Origin: Glandiceps talaboti | Taxonomy: Eukaryota; Hemichordata; Enteropneusta; Spengelidae | NCBI RefSeq assembly: GCF_964340395.1 | Contig: NC_135551.1 | Span: 4,123,963-4,187,962 of the forward strand | Direction: 5' to 3' | Length of the DNA: 64,000 nt | Shown: positions 45,587 to 59,455 of the stretch, piece by piece | Position numbering within the stretch: position 1 is the stretch's first letter | How the letters are laid out: each line of letters starts with the position of its first letter | The notes under the pieces: generated by a model | What the model saw: only the letters and a program-made list of their open reading frames with translations | Databases searched by the model: none | Told to the model about the DNA's origin: nothing | Position numbers and translations under genes: made by a program

Positions 45587-46142
45587 GTAAGATGAAGATT
45601 TAATGGCTTGTAATTAGTCCCATGAAAGGTGATGGTATTACAATGCGTTCCACCCATATGTGTATATCCGTTACGTTGGTAATACTTCATTTCTAGAAAA
45701 ATGAAATATTCATATTCTTTTAAACCTATCACATCACATACCGTATGAAGCGTTCAAATGGCAGTTTCTTTAGCGCCCTATTCATATCTGACAATATGTG
45801 GTCATACTTATCGTCAGAAATCAATGCGTACTGCACAAATCAAAAACCTTAAAGACATAGACCCTTCATCCAATTGTCTACTCCAATATTATGATATGCA
45901 AGCATTCTTTAATAACATTCACCATTACACTAAATTACTTTGACCTTGAGTTTCAATTGTAAAAACGTGCGTTATCAACGAATTTAAAACTTCCTTTGGG
46001 TGTATTTCTGGAATGATTAAAATCAGAGTTATCAAGTTTCCTTCTGTGAACACATGATTTATGCTTGCGAAAGATTTAACAAAAAAATTCTAAGCAAAGG
46101 CATAAATGTAATCAAATTGGTATAATTCTTTTCAACCCCTAG
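45587..46142 (+). repeat. Long (556/559-nt) intron, representative of the type after B and C exons
   Basis: Has 134 bp (GGTGATGGTATTACAATGCG ... GTTCAAATGG) that the short intron replaces with 19 bp. Two size forms differ by GTTACG versus GTTTATACG. The minus-strand open frames in this part are not genes. Confidence 0.9.
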
Positions 46143-46733
46143 AATGTACCAATGCCGTAACTTTACCAACAACCAACACTGAAGTAATAGTTCAAGCATC
46201 TGTGCCACAGTTGTCTGCACTGACAACATGTATCTGGATGAAAGTTAATGACAACCAAATTGGTACACTTGTCTCCTATGCTGTACCTGGTACTGATAAT
46301 GAGTTTCTCATGTACAACACATCAGGCCTGTATATCTTCATCAAAGCAGCCAATAAGAAAACAAATCTGAATTTAAATGATGGCACTTGGCATCATGTTT
46401 GTGCTACATGGTCGTCTACTGACGGTAGCTGGTCGTTATACAATGATGGTGGCCGTTATGATGGTGGTACTGGTTTCAAACGGGGAAGTACGATCACTGC
46501 TAGTGGTAGTTTGGTTCTCGGTCAGGAACAAGATGTCGTTGGTGGAGGATATGATCATAACCAAGCTTTCAAAGGCGTCATCGCCTTTTTCAATATGTGG
46601 TCTAAAGCTCTGTCAGCAGCTGAGATATTCGATGTTTCTACAGACTGTTCAATTGGTGGTGACGTGTTTAGGTGGAGACCTGCTAGTCTAGACATCAGTG
46701 GTGATGCTACCTTGACCTGTGTAGATGTCTATG
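46143..46733 (+). CDS. Pentraxin-domain exon 3 (type C, Cys197 to Tyr)
   Basis: Differs from type B by Ile16 (EVIVQ), Ser20, KAL, Ser166 (DVSTDC) and by CVDVYG at the end. The last cysteine of the domain is Tyr here, so the cysteine count becomes odd. Exon 11 (54980) carries the same set of changes. Confidence 0.94.
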
Positions 46734-47292
46734 GTAAGATGAAGATTTAATGGCTTGTAATTAGTCCCATGAAAGGTGATGGTATTACAATGCGTTCCAC
46801 CCATATGTGTATATCCGTTTATACGTTGATAATACTTCATTTCTAGAAAAATGAAATATCCATATTCTTTTAAACCTATCACATCACATACCGTATGAAG
46901 CGTTCGAATGACAGTTTCTTTAGCGCCCTATTCATATCTGACCAAATGTGGTCATACTTATCGTCAGAAATCAATGCGTACTGCACAATTCAAAAACCAT
47001 AAAGACATAGACCCTTCATCCAATTGTCTACTCCTATATTATGATATGCAAGCATTCTTTAATAACATTCACCATTACACTAAATTACTTTGACCGTGAG
47101 TTTCAATTGTAAAAACGTGCGTTATCAACGAATTTAAAACTTCCTTTGGGTGTATTTCTGGAATGATTAAAATCAGAGTTATCAAGTTTCCTTCTGTGAA
47201 CACATGATTTATGCTTGCGAAAGATTTAACAAAAAAATTCTCAGCAAAGGCATAAATGTAATCAAATTGGTATAATTCTTTTCAACCCCTAG

Positions 47293-47883
47293 AATGTACC
47301 AATGCCGTAACTTTGCCAACAACCAACACTGAAGTAGTAGTTCAAGCACCTGTGCCACAATTGTCTGCACTGACAACATGTATCTGGATGAAAGTTAATG
47401 ACAACCAAATTGGTACACTTGTCTCCTATGCTGTACCCGGTACTGATAATGAGTTTCTCATGTACAACACATCAGGCCTGTATATCTTCATCAAAGCAGC
47501 CAATAAGAAAACAAATCTGAATTTAAATGATGGCACTTGGCATCATGTTTGTGCTACATGGTCGTCTACTGACGGTAGCTGGTCGTTATACAATGATGGT
47601 GGCCGTTATGATGGTGGTACTGGTTTCAAACGGGGAAGTACGATCACTGCTAGTGGTAGTTTGGTTCTCGGTCAGGAACAAGATGTCGTTGGTGGAGGAT
47701 ATGATCATAACCAAGCTTTCAAAGGTGTCATCGCCTTTTTCAATATGTGGTCTAAAACTCTGTCAGCAGCTGAGATATTCGATGTTTATACAGACTGTTC
47801 AATTGGTGGTGACGTGTTTAGGTGGAGACCTGCTAGTCTAGACATCAGTGGTGATGCTACCTTGACCTGTGTAGATGTCTGTG
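47293..47883 (+). CDS. Pentraxin-domain exon 4 (type B')
   Basis: Type B protein. The Leu8 codon is TTG instead of TTA, and GACATCAGT is used where most B copies have GACATAAGT (codons for Asp-Ile-Ser). Exon 12 (56130) shares both silent marks. Confidence 0.95.
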
Positions 47884-48442
47884 GTAAGATGAAGATTTAA
47901 TGGCTTGTAATTAGTCCCATGAAAGGTGATGGTATTACAATGCGTTCCACCCATATGTGTATATCCGTTTATACGTTGGTAATACTTCATTTCTAGAAAA
48001 ATGAAATATTCATATTCTTTTAAACCTATCACATCACATACCGTATGAAGTGTTCAAATGGCAGTTTCTTTAGCGCCCTATTCATATCTGACCAAATGTG
48101 GTCATACTTATCGTCAGAAATCAATGCGTACTGCACAAATCAAAAACCATAAAGACATAGACCCTTCATCCAATTGTGTACTCCTATATTATGATATGCA
48201 AGCATTCTTTAATAACATTCACCATTACACTAAATTACTTTGACCCTGAGTTTCAAATGTAAAAACGTGCGTTATCAACGAATTTAAAACTTCCTTTGGG
48301 TGTATTTCTGGAATGATTAAAATCAGAGTTATCAAGTTTCCTTCTGTGAACACATGATTTATGCTTGCGAAAGATTTAACAAAAAAATTCTCAGCAAAGG
48401 CATAAATGTAATCAAATTGGTATAATTCTTTTCAACCCCTAG

Positions 48443-49033
48443 AATGTACCAATGCCGTAACTTTACCAACAACCAACACTGAAGTAGTAGTTCAAGCATC
48501 TGTGCCACAGTTGTCTGCACTGACAACATGTATCTGGATGAAAGTTAATGACAACCAAATTGGTACACTTGTCTCCTATGCTGTACCTGGTACTGATAAT
48601 GAGTTTCTCATGTACAACACATCAGGCCTGTATATCTTCATCAAAGCAGCCAATAAGAAAACAAATCTGAATTTAAATGATGGCACTTGGCATCATGTTT
48701 GTGCTACATGGTCGTCTACTGACGGTAGCTGGACGTTATACAATGATGGTGGCCGTTATGATGGTGGTACTGGTTTCAAACGGGGAAGTACGATCACTGC
48801 TAGTGGTAGTTTGGTTCTCGGTCAGGAACAAGATGTCGTTGGTGGAGGATATGATGATAACCAAGCTTTCAAAGGCATCATCGCCTTTTTCAATATGTGG
48901 TCTAAAGCTCTGTCAGCAGCTGAGATATTCGATGTTTATACAGACTGTTCAATTGGTGGTGACGTGTTTAGGTGGAGTCCTGCTAGTCTAGACATCAGTG
49001 GTGATGCTACCTTGACCTGTACAGATGTCTGTG
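48443..49033 (+). CDS. Pentraxin-domain exon 5 (type A, His139 to Asp)
   Basis: Type A with YDDNQ instead of YDHNQ, next to calcium ligand 138. Exon 16 (60606) has the same change. Confidence 0.95.
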
Positions 49034-49474
49034 GTAAGTTGAAGATTTAATGGCTTGTAATTAGTCCCATGAAAGCGCCCTATTCATATCTGACAGTTTC
49101 TTTAGCGCCCTATTCATATCTGACCAATTGTGGTCATACTTATCGTCAGAAATCAATGCGTACTGCACAAATCAAAAACCTTAAAGACATAGACCCTTCA
49201 TCCAATTGTCTACTCCTATATTATGATATGCAAGCATTCTTTAATAACATTCACCATTACACTAAATTACTTTGACCTTCAGTTTCAATTGTAAAAACGT
49301 GCGCTATCAACGAATTTAAAACTTCCTTTGGGTGTATTTCTGGAATGATTAAAATCAGAGTTATCAAGTTTCCTTCTGTGAACACATGATTTATGCTTGC
49401 GAAAGATTTAACAAAAAAATTCTCAGCAAAGGCATAAATGTAATCAAATTGGTATAATTCTTTTCAACCCCTAG

Positions 49475-50065
49475 AATGTACCAATGCCGTAACTTTACCA
49501 ACAACCAACACTGAAGTAGTAGTTCAAGCACCTGTGCCACAATTGTCTGCACTGACAACATGTATCTGGATGAAAGTTAATGACAACCAAATTGGTACAC
49601 TTGTCTCCTATGCTGTACCCGGTACTGATAATGAGTTTCTCATGTACAACACATCAGGCCTGTATATCTTCATCAAAGCAGCCAATAAGAAAACAAATCT
49701 GAATTTAAATGATGGCACTTGGCATCATGTTTGTGCTACATGGTCGTCTACTGACGGTAGCTGGTCGTTATACAATGATGGTGGCCGTTATGATGGTGGT
49801 ACTGGTTTCAAACGGGGAAGTACGATCACTGCTAGTGGTAGTTTGGTTCTCGGTCAGGAACAAGATGTCGTTGGTGGAGGATATGATCATAACCAAGCTT
49901 TCAAAGGTGTCATCGCCTTTTTCAATATGTGGTCTAAAACTCTGTCAGCAGCTGAGATATTCGATGTTTATACAGACTGTTCAATTGGTGGTGACGTGTT
50001 TAGGTGGAGACCTGCTAGTCTAGACATAAGTGGTGATGCTACCTTGACCTGTGTAGATGTCTGTG
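49475..50065 (+). CDS. Pentraxin-domain exon 6 (type B)
   Basis: Protein identical to exon 2. Confidence 0.95.
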
Positions 50066-50621
50066 GTAAGATGAAGATTTAATGGCTTGTAATTAGTCCC
50101 ATGAAAGGTGATGGTATTACAATGCGTTCCACCCATATGTGTATATCCGTTACGTTGGTAATACTTCATTTCTAGAAAAATGAAATATTCATATTCTTTT
50201 AAACCTATCACATCACATACCGTATGAAGCGTTCAAATGGCAGTTTCTTTAGCGCCCTATTCATATCTGACAATATGTGGTCATACTTATCGTCAGAAAT
50301 CAATGCGTACTGCACAAATCAAAAACCTTAAAGACATAGACCCTTCATCCAATTGTCTACTCCAATATTATGATATGCAAGCATTCTTTAATAACATTCA
50401 CCATTACACTAAATTACTTTGACCTTGAGTTTCAATTGTAAAAACGTGCGTTATCAACGAATTTAAAACTTCCTTTGGGTGTATTTCTGGAATGATTAAA
50501 ATCAGAGTTATCAAGTTTCCTTCTGTGAACACATGATTTATGCTTGCGAAAGATTTAACAAAAAAATTCTCAGCAAAGGCATAAATGTAATCAAATTGGT
50601 ATAATTCTTTTCAACCCCTAG

Positions 50622-51212
50622 AATGTACCAATGCCGTAACTTTACCAACAACCAACACTGAAGTAGTAGTTCAAGCATCTGTGCCACAGTTGTCTGCACT
50701 GACAACATGTATCTGGATGAAAGTTAATGACAACCAAATTGGTACACTTGTCTCCTATGCTGTACCTGGTACTGATAATGAGTTTCTCATGTACAACACA
50801 TCAGGCCTGTATATCTTCATCAAAGCAGCCAATAAGAAAACAAATCTGAATTTAAATGATGGCACTTGGCATCATGTTTGTGCTACATGGTCGTCTACTG
50901 ACGGTAGCTGGACGTTATACAATGATGGTGGCCGTTATGATGGTGGTACTGGTTTCAAACGGGGAAGTACGATCACTGCTAGTGGTAGTTTGGTTCTCGG
51001 TCAGGAACAAGATGTCGTTGGTGGAGGATATGATCATAACCAAGCTTTCAAAGGCATCATCGCCTTTTTCAATATGTGGTCTAAAGCTCTGTCAGCAGCT
51101 GAGATATTCGATGTTTATACAGACTGTTCAATTGGTGGTGACGTGTTTAGGTGGAGTCCTGCTAGTCTAGACATCAGTGGTGATGCTACCTTGACCTGTA
51201 CAGATGTCTGTG
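50622..51212 (+). CDS. Pentraxin-domain exon 7 (type A)
   Basis: Protein identical to exon 1 over the domain; followed by the short intron. Confidence 0.95.
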
Positions 51213-51653
51213 GTAAGTTGAAGATTTAATGGCTTGTAATTAGTCCCATGAAAGCGCCCTATTCATATCTGACAGTTTCTTTAGCGCCCTATTCATATCT
51301 GACCAATTGTGGTCATACTTATCGTCAGAAATCAATGCGTACTGCACAAATCAAAAACCTTAAAGACATAGACCCTTCATCCAATTGTCTACTCCTATAT
51401 TATGATATGCAAGCATTCTTTAATAACATTCACCATTACACTAAATTACTTTGACCTTCAGTTTCAATTGTAAAAACGTGCGCTATCAACGAATTTAAAA
51501 CTTCCTTTGGGTGTATTTCTGGAATGATTAAAATCAGAGTTATCAAGTTTCCTTCTGTGAACACATGATTTATGCTTGCGAAAGATTTAACAAAAAAATT
51601 CTCAGCAAAGGCATAAATGTAATCAAATTGGTATAATTCTTTTCAACCCCTAG

Positions 51654-52244
51654 AATGTACCAATGCCGTAACTTTACCAACAACCAACACTGAAGTAGTA
51701 GTTCAAGCACCTGTGCCACAATTGTCTGCACTGACAACATGTATCTGGATGAAAGTTAATGACAACCAAATTGGTACACTTGTCTCCTATGCTGTACCCG
51801 GTACTGATAATGAGTTTCTCATGTACAACACATCAGGCCTGTATATCTTCATCAAAGCAGCCAATAAGAAAACAAATCTGAATTTAAATGATGGCACTTG
51901 GCATCATGTTTGTGCTACATGGTCGTCTACTGACGGTAGCTGGTCGTTATACAATGATGGTGGCCGTTATGATGGTGGTACTGGTTTCAAACGGGGAAGT
52001 ACGATCACTGCTAGTGGTAGTTTGGTTCTCGGTCAGGAACAAGATGTCGTTGGTGGAGGATATGATCATAACCAAGCTTTCAAAGGTGTCATCGCCTTTT
52101 TCAATATGTGGTCTAAAACTCTGTCAGCAGTTGAGATATTCGATGTTTATACAGACTGTTCAATTGGTGGTGACGTGTTTAGGTGGAGACCTGCTAGTCT
52201 AGACATAAGTGGTGATGCTACCTTGACCTGTGTAGATGTCTGTG
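51654..52244 (+). CDS. Pentraxin-domain exon 8 (type B, Ala160 to Val)
   Basis: Type B with SAVEIF in place of SAAEIF, the only copy with this change. Confidence 0.95.
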
Positions 52245-52800
52245 GTAAGATGAAGATTTAATGGCTTGTAATTAGTCCCATGAAAGGTGATGGTATTACA
52301 ATGCGTTCCACCCATATGTGTATATCCGTTACGTTGGTAATACTTCATTTCTAGAAAAATGAAATATTCATATTCTTTTAAACCTATCACATCACATACC
52401 GTATGAAGCGTTCAAATGGCAGTTTCTTTAGCGCCCTATTCATATCTGACAATATGTGGTCATACTTATCGTCAGAAATCAATGCGTACTGCACAAATCA
52501 AAAACCTTAAAGACATAGACCCTTCATCCAATTGTCTACTCCAATATTATGATATGCAAGCATTCTTTAATAACATTCACCATTACACTAAATTACTTTG
52601 ACCTTGAGTTTCAATTGTAAAAACGTGCGTTATCAACGAATTTAAAACTTCCTTTGGGTGTATTTCTGGAATGATTAAAATCAGAGTTATCAAGTTTCCT
52701 TCTGTGAACACATGATTTATGCTTGCGAAAGATTTAACAAAAAAATTCTCAGCAAAGGCATAAATGTAATCAAATTGGTATAATTCTTTTCAACCCCTAG

Positions 52801-53391
52801 AATGTACCAATGCCGTAACTTTACCAACAACCAACACTGAAGTAGTAGTTCAAGCATCTGTGCCACAGTTGTCTGCACTGACAACATGTATCTGGATGAA
52901 AGTTAATGACAACCAAATTGGTACACTTGTCTCCTATGCTGTACCTGGTACTGATAATGAGTTTCTCATGTACAACACATCAGGCCTGTATATCTTCATC
53001 AAAGCAGCCAATAAGAAAACAAATCTGAATTTAAATGATGGCACTTGGCATCATGTTTGTGCTACATGGTCGTCTACTGACGGTAGCTGGACGTTATACA
53101 ATGATGGTGGCCGTTATGATGGTGGTACTGGTTTCAAACGGGGAAGTACGATCACTGCTAGTGGTAGTTTGGTTCTCGGTCAGGAACAAGATGTCGTTGG
53201 TGGAGGATATGATCATAACCAAGCTTTCAAAGGCATCATCGCCTTTTTCAATATGTGGTCTAAAGCTCTGTCAGCAGCTGAGATATTCGATGTTTATACA
53301 GACTGTTCAATTGGTGGTGACGTGTTTAGGTGGAGTCCTGCTAGTCTAGACATCAGTGGTGATGCTACCTTGACCTGTACAGATGTCTGTG
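52801..53391 (+). CDS. Pentraxin-domain exon 9 (type A)
   Basis: Protein identical to exon 7. Confidence 0.95.
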
Positions 53392-53832
53392 GTAAGTTGA
53401 AGATTTAATGGCTTGTAATTAGTCCCATGAAAGCGCCCTATTCATATCTGACAGTTTCTTTAGCGCCCTATTCATATCTGACCAATTGTGGTCATACTTA
53501 TCGTCAGAAATCAATGCGTACTGCACAAATCAAAAACCTTAAAGACATAGACCCTTCATCCAATTGTCTACTCCTATATTATGATATGCAAGCATTCTTT
53601 AATAACATTCACCATTACACTAAATTACTTTGACCTTCAGTTTCAATTGTAAAAACGTGCGCTATCAACGAATTTAAAACTTCCTTTGGGTGTATTTCTG
53701 GAATGATTAAAATCAGAGTTATCAAGTTTCCTTCTGTGAACACATGATTTATGCTTGCGAAAGATTTAACAAAAAAATTCTCAGCAAAGGCATAAATGTA
53801 ATCAAATTGGTATAATTCTTTTCAACCCCTAG

Positions 53833-54423
53833 AATGTACCAATGCCGTAACTTTACCAACAACCAACACTGAAGTAGTAGTTCAAGCACCTGTGCCACAA
53901 TTGTCTGCACTGACAACATGTATCTGGATGAAAGTTAATGACAACCAAATTGGTACACTTGTCTCCTATGCTGTACCCGGTACTGATAATGAGTTTCTCA
54001 TGTACAACACATCAGGCCTGTATATCTTCATCAAAGCAGCCAATAAGAAAACAAATCTGAATTTAAATGATGGCACTTGGCATCATGTTTGTGCTACATG
54101 GTCGTCTACTGACGGTAGCTGGTCGTTATACAATGATGGTGGCCGTTATGATGGTGGTACTGGTTTCAAACGGGGAAGTACGATCACTGCTAGTGGTAGT
54201 TTGGTTCTCGGTCAGGAACAAGATGTCGTTGGTGGAGGATATGATCATAACCAAGCTTTCAAAGGTGTCATCGCCTTTTTCAATATGTGGTCTAAAACTC
54301 TGTCAGCAGCTGAGATATTCGATGTTTATACAGACTGTTCAATTGGTGGTGACGTGTTTAGGTGGAGACCTGCTAGTCTAGACATAAGTGGTGATGCTAC
54401 CTTGACCTGTGTAGATGTCTGTG
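53833..54423 (+). CDS. Pentraxin-domain exon 10 (type B)
   Basis: Protein identical to exon 2. Confidence 0.95.
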
Positions 54424-54979
54424 GTAAGATGAAGATTTAATGGCTTGTAATTAGTCCCATGAAAGGTGATGGTATTACAATGCGTTCCACCCATATGTGT
54501 ATATCCGTTACGTTGGTAATACTTCATTTCTAGAAAAATGAAATATTCATATTCTTTTAAACCTATCACATCACATACCGTATGAAGCGTTCAAATGGCA
54601 GTTTCTTTAGCGCCCTATTCATATCTGACAATATGTGGTCATACTTATCGTCAGAAATCAATGCGTACTGCACAAATCAAAAACCTTAAAGACATAGACC
54701 CTTCATCCAATTGTCTACTCCAATATTATGATATGCAAGCATTCTTTAATAACATTCACCATTACACTAAATTACTTTGACCTTGAGTTTCAATTGTAAA
54801 AACGTGCGTTATCAACGAATTTAAAACTTCCTTTGGGTGTATTTCTGGAATGATTAAAATCAGAGTTATCAAGTTTCCTTCTGTGAACACATGATTTATG
54901 CTTGCGAAAGATTTAACAAAAAAATTCTAAGCAAAGGCATAAATGTAATCAAATTGGTATAATTCTTTTCAACCCCTAG

Positions 54980-55570
54980 AATGTACCAATGCCGTAACTT
55001 TACCAACAACCAACACTGAAGTAATAGTTCAAGCATCTGTGCCACAGTTGTCTGCACTGACAACATGTATCTGGATGAAAGTTAATGACAACCAAATTGG
55101 TACACTTGTCTCCTATGCTGTACCTGGTACTGATAATGAGTTTCTCATGTACAACACATCAGGCCTGTATATCTTCATCAAAGCAGCCAATAAGAAAACA
55201 AATCTGAATTTAAATGATGGCACTTGGCATCATGTTTGTGCTACATGGTCGTCTACTGACGGTAGCTGGTCGTTATACAATGATGGTGGCCGTTATGATG
55301 GTGGTACTGGTTTCAAACGGGGAAGTACGATCACTGCTAGTGGTAGTTTGGTTCTCGGTCAGGAACAAGATGTCGTTGGTGGAGGATATGATCATAACCA
55401 AGCTTTCAAAGGCGTCATCGCCTTTTTCAATATGTGGTCTAAAGCTCTGTCAGCAGCTGAGATATTCGATGTTTCTACAGACTGTTCAATTGGTGGTGAC
55501 GTGTTTAGGTGGAGACCTGCTAGTCTAGACATCAGTGGTGATGCTACCTTGACCTGTGTAGATGTCTATG
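54980..55570 (+). CDS. Pentraxin-domain exon 11 (type C, Cys197 to Tyr)
   Basis: Matches exon 3 in every type C marker, including DVSTDC and CVDVYG. Lies 8837 bp after exon 3. Confidence 0.94.
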
Positions 55571-56129
55571 GTAAGATGAAGATTTAATGGCTTGTAATTA
55601 GTCCCATGAAAGGTGATGGTATTACAATGCGTTCCACCCATATGTGTATATCCGTTTATACGTTGATAATACTTCATTTCTAGAAAAATGAAATATCCAT
55701 ATTCTTTTAAACCTATCACATCACATACCGTATGAAGCGTTCGAATGACAGTTTCTTTAGCGCCCTATTCATATCTGACCAAATGTGGTCATACTTATCG
55801 TCAGAAATCAATGCGTACTGCACAATTCAAAAACCATAAAGACATAGACCCTTCATCCAATTGTCTACTCCTATATTATGATATGCAAGCATTCTTTAAT
55901 AACATTCACCATTACACTAAATTACTTTGACCGTGAGTTTCAATTGTAAAAACGTGCGTTATCAACGAATTTAAAACTTCCTTTGGGTGTATTTCTGGAA
56001 TGATTAAAATCAGAGTTATCAAGTTTCCTTCTGTGAACACATGATTTATGCTTGCGAAAGATTTAACAAAAAAATTCTCAGCAAAGGCATAAATGTAATC
56101 AAATTGGTATAATTCTTTTCAACCCCTAG

Positions 56130-56720
56130 AATGTACCAATGCCGTAACTTTGCCAACAACCAACACTGAAGTAGTAGTTCAAGCACCTGTGCCACAATTG
56201 TCTGCACTGACAACATGTATCTGGATGAAAGTTAATGACAACCAAATTGGTACACTTGTCTCCTATGCTGTACCCGGTACTGATAATGAGTTTCTCATGT
56301 ACAACACATCAGGCCTGTATATCTTCATCAAAGCAGCCAATAAGAAAACAAATCTGAATTTAAATGATGGCACTTGGCATCATGTTTGTGCTACATGGTC
56401 GTCTACTGACGGTAGCTGGTCGTTATACAATGATGGTGGCCGTTATGATGGTGGTACTGGTTTCAAACGGGGAAGTACGATCACTGCTAGTGGTAGTTTG
56501 GTTCTCGGTCAGGAACAAGATGTCGTTGGTGGAGGATATGATCATAACCAAGCTTTCAAAGGTGTCATCGCCTTTTTCAATATGTGGTCTAAAACTCTGT
56601 CAGCAGCTGAGATATTCGATGTTTATACAGACTGTTCAATTGGTGGTGACGTGTTTAGGTGGAGACCTGCTAGTCTAGACATCAGTGGTGATGCTACCTT
56701 GACCTGTGTAGATGTCTGTG
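56130..56720 (+). CDS. Pentraxin-domain exon 12 (type B')
   Basis: Matches exon 4, including the silent TTG at Leu8. Its following intron, however, is the 556-nt form (GTTACG) where exon 4 has the 559-nt form (GTTTATACG). Confidence 0.95.
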
Positions 56721-57276
56721 GTAAGATGAAGATTTAATGGCTTGTAATTAGTCCCATGAAAGGTGATGGTATTACAATGCGTTCCACCCATATGTGTATA
56801 TCCGTTACGTTGGTAATACTTCATTTCTAGAAAAATGAAATATTCATATTCTTTTAAACCTATCACATCACATACCGTATGAAGCGTTCAAATGGCAGTT
56901 TCTTTAGCGCCCTATTCATATCTGACAATATGTGGTCATACTTATCGTCAGAAATCAATGCGTACTGCACAAATCAAAAACCTTAAAGACATAGACCCTT
57001 CATCCAATTGTCTACTCCAATATTATGATATGCAAGCATTCTTTAATAACATTCACCATTACACTAAATTACTTTGACCTTGAGTTTCAATTGTAAAAAC
57101 GTGCGTTATCAACGAATTTAAAACTTCCTTTGGGTGTATTTCTGGAATGATTAAAATCAGAGTTATCAAGTTTCCTTCTGTGAACACATGATTTATGCTT
57201 GCGAAAGATTTAACAAAAAAATTCTAAGCAAAGGCATAAATGTAATCAAATTGGTATAATTCTTTTCAACCCCTAG

Positions 57277-57867
57277 AATGTACCAATGCCGTAACTTTAC
57301 CAACAACCAACACTGAAGTAATAGTTCAAGCATCTGTGCCACAGTTGTCTGCACTGACAACATGTATCTGGATGAAAGTTAATGACAACCAAATTGGTAC
57401 ACTTGTCTCCTATGCTGTACCTGGTACTGATAATGAGTTTCTCATGTACAACACATCAGGCCTGTATATCTTCATCAAAGCAGCCAATAAGAAAACAAAT
57501 CTGAATTTAAATGATGGCACTTGGCATCATGTTTGTGCTACATGGTCGTCTACTGACGGTAGCTGGTCGTTATACAATGATGGTGGCCGTTATGATGGTG
57601 GTACTGGTTTCAAACGGGGAAGTACGATCACTGCTAGTGGTAGTTTGGTTCTCGGTCAGGAACAAGATGTCGTTGGTGGAGGATATGATCATAACCAAGC
57701 TTTCAAAGGCGTCATTGCCTTTTTCAATATGTGGTCTAAAGCTCTGTCAGCAGCTGAGATATTCGATGTTTATACAGACTGTTCAATTGGTGGTGACGTG
57801 TTTAGGTGGAGTCCTGCTAGTCTAGACATCAGTGGTGATGCTACCTTGACCTGTACAGATGTCTGTG
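57277..57867 (+). CDS. Pentraxin-domain exon 13 (C/A chimera)
   Basis: The 5' part has type C marks (Ile16, WSLY, GVI); the 3' part has type A marks (DVYTDC, WSPA, CTDVC, donor GTAAGTTG) and is followed by a short intron. The switch lies between about 57720 and 57770. One unique silent change (GTCATTGCC) sits at the junction. Confidence 0.95.
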
Positions 57868-58308
57868 GTAAGTTGAAGATTTAATGGCTTGTAATTAGTC
57901 CCATGAAAGCGCCCTATTCATATCTGACAGTTTCTTTAGCGCCCTATTCATATCTGACCAAATGTGGTCATACTTATCGTCAGAAATCAATGCGTACTGC
58001 ACAAATCAAAAACCTTAAAGACATAGACCCTTCATCCAATTGTCTACTCCTATATTATGATATGCAAGCATTCTTTAATAACATTCACCATTACACTAAA
58101 TTACTTTGACCTTCAGTTTCAATTGTAAAAACGTGCGCTATCAACGAATTTAAAACTTCCTTTGGGTGTATTTCTGGAATGATTAAAATCAGAGTTATCA
58201 AGTTTCCTTCTGTGAACACATGATTTATGCTTGCGAAAGATTTAACAAAAAAATTCTCAGCAAAGGCATAAATGTAATCAAATTGGTATAATTCTTTTCA
58301 ACCCCTAG

Positions 58309-58899
58309 AATGTACCAATGCCGTAACTTTACCAACAACCAACACTGAAGTAGTAGTTCAAGCACCTGTGCCACAATTGTCTGCACTGACAACATGTATC
58401 TGGATGAAAGTTAATGACAACCAAATTGGTACACTTGTCTCCTATGCTGTACCCGGTACTGATAATGAGTTTCTCATGTACAACACATCAGGCCTGTATA
58501 TCTTCATCAAAGCAGCCAATAAGAAAACAAATCTGAATTTAAATGATGGCACTTGGCATCATGTTTGTGCTACATGGTCGTCTACTGACGGTAGCTGGTC
58601 GTTATACAATGATGGTGGCCGTTATGATGGTGGTACTGGTTTCAAACGGGGAAGTACGATCACTGCTAGTGGTAGTTTGGTTCTCGGTCAGGAACAAGAT
58701 GTCGTTGGTGGAGGATATGATCATAACCAAGCTTTCAAAGGTGTCATCGCCTTTTTCAATATGTGGTCTAAAACTCTGTCAGCAGCTGAGATATTCGATG
58801 TTTATACAGACTGTTCAATTGGTGGTGACGTGTTTAGGTGGAGACCTGCTAGTCTAGACATAAGTGGTGATGCTACCTTGACCTGTGTAGATGTCTGTG
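58309..58899 (+). CDS. Pentraxin-domain exon 14 (type B)
   Basis: Protein identical to exon 2. Confidence 0.95.
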
Positions 58900-59455
58900 G
58901 TAAGATGAAGATTTAATGGCTTGTAATTAGTCCCATGAAAGGTGATGGTATTACAATGCGTTCCACCCATATGTGTATATCCGTTACGTTGGTAATACTT
59001 CATTTCTAGAAAAATGAAATATTCATATTCTTTTAAACCTATCACATCACATACCGTATGAAGCGTTCAAATGGCAGTTTCTTTAGCGCCCTATTCATAT
59101 CTGACAATATGTGGTCATACTTATCGTCAGAAATCAATGCGTACTGCACAAATCAAAAACCTTAAAGACATAGACCCTTCATCCAATTGTCTACTCCAAT
59201 ATTATGATATGCAAGCATTCTTTAATAACATTCACCATTACACTAAATTACTTTGACCTTGAGTTTCAATTGTAAAAACGTGCGTTATCAACGAATTTAA
59301 AACTTCCTTTGGGTGTATTTCTGGAATGATTAAAATCAGAGTTATCAAGTTTCCTTCTGTGAACACATGATTTATGCTTGCGAAAGATTTAACAAAAAAA
59401 TTCTAAGCAAAGGCATAAATGTAATCAAATTGGTATAATTCTTTTCAACCCCTAG

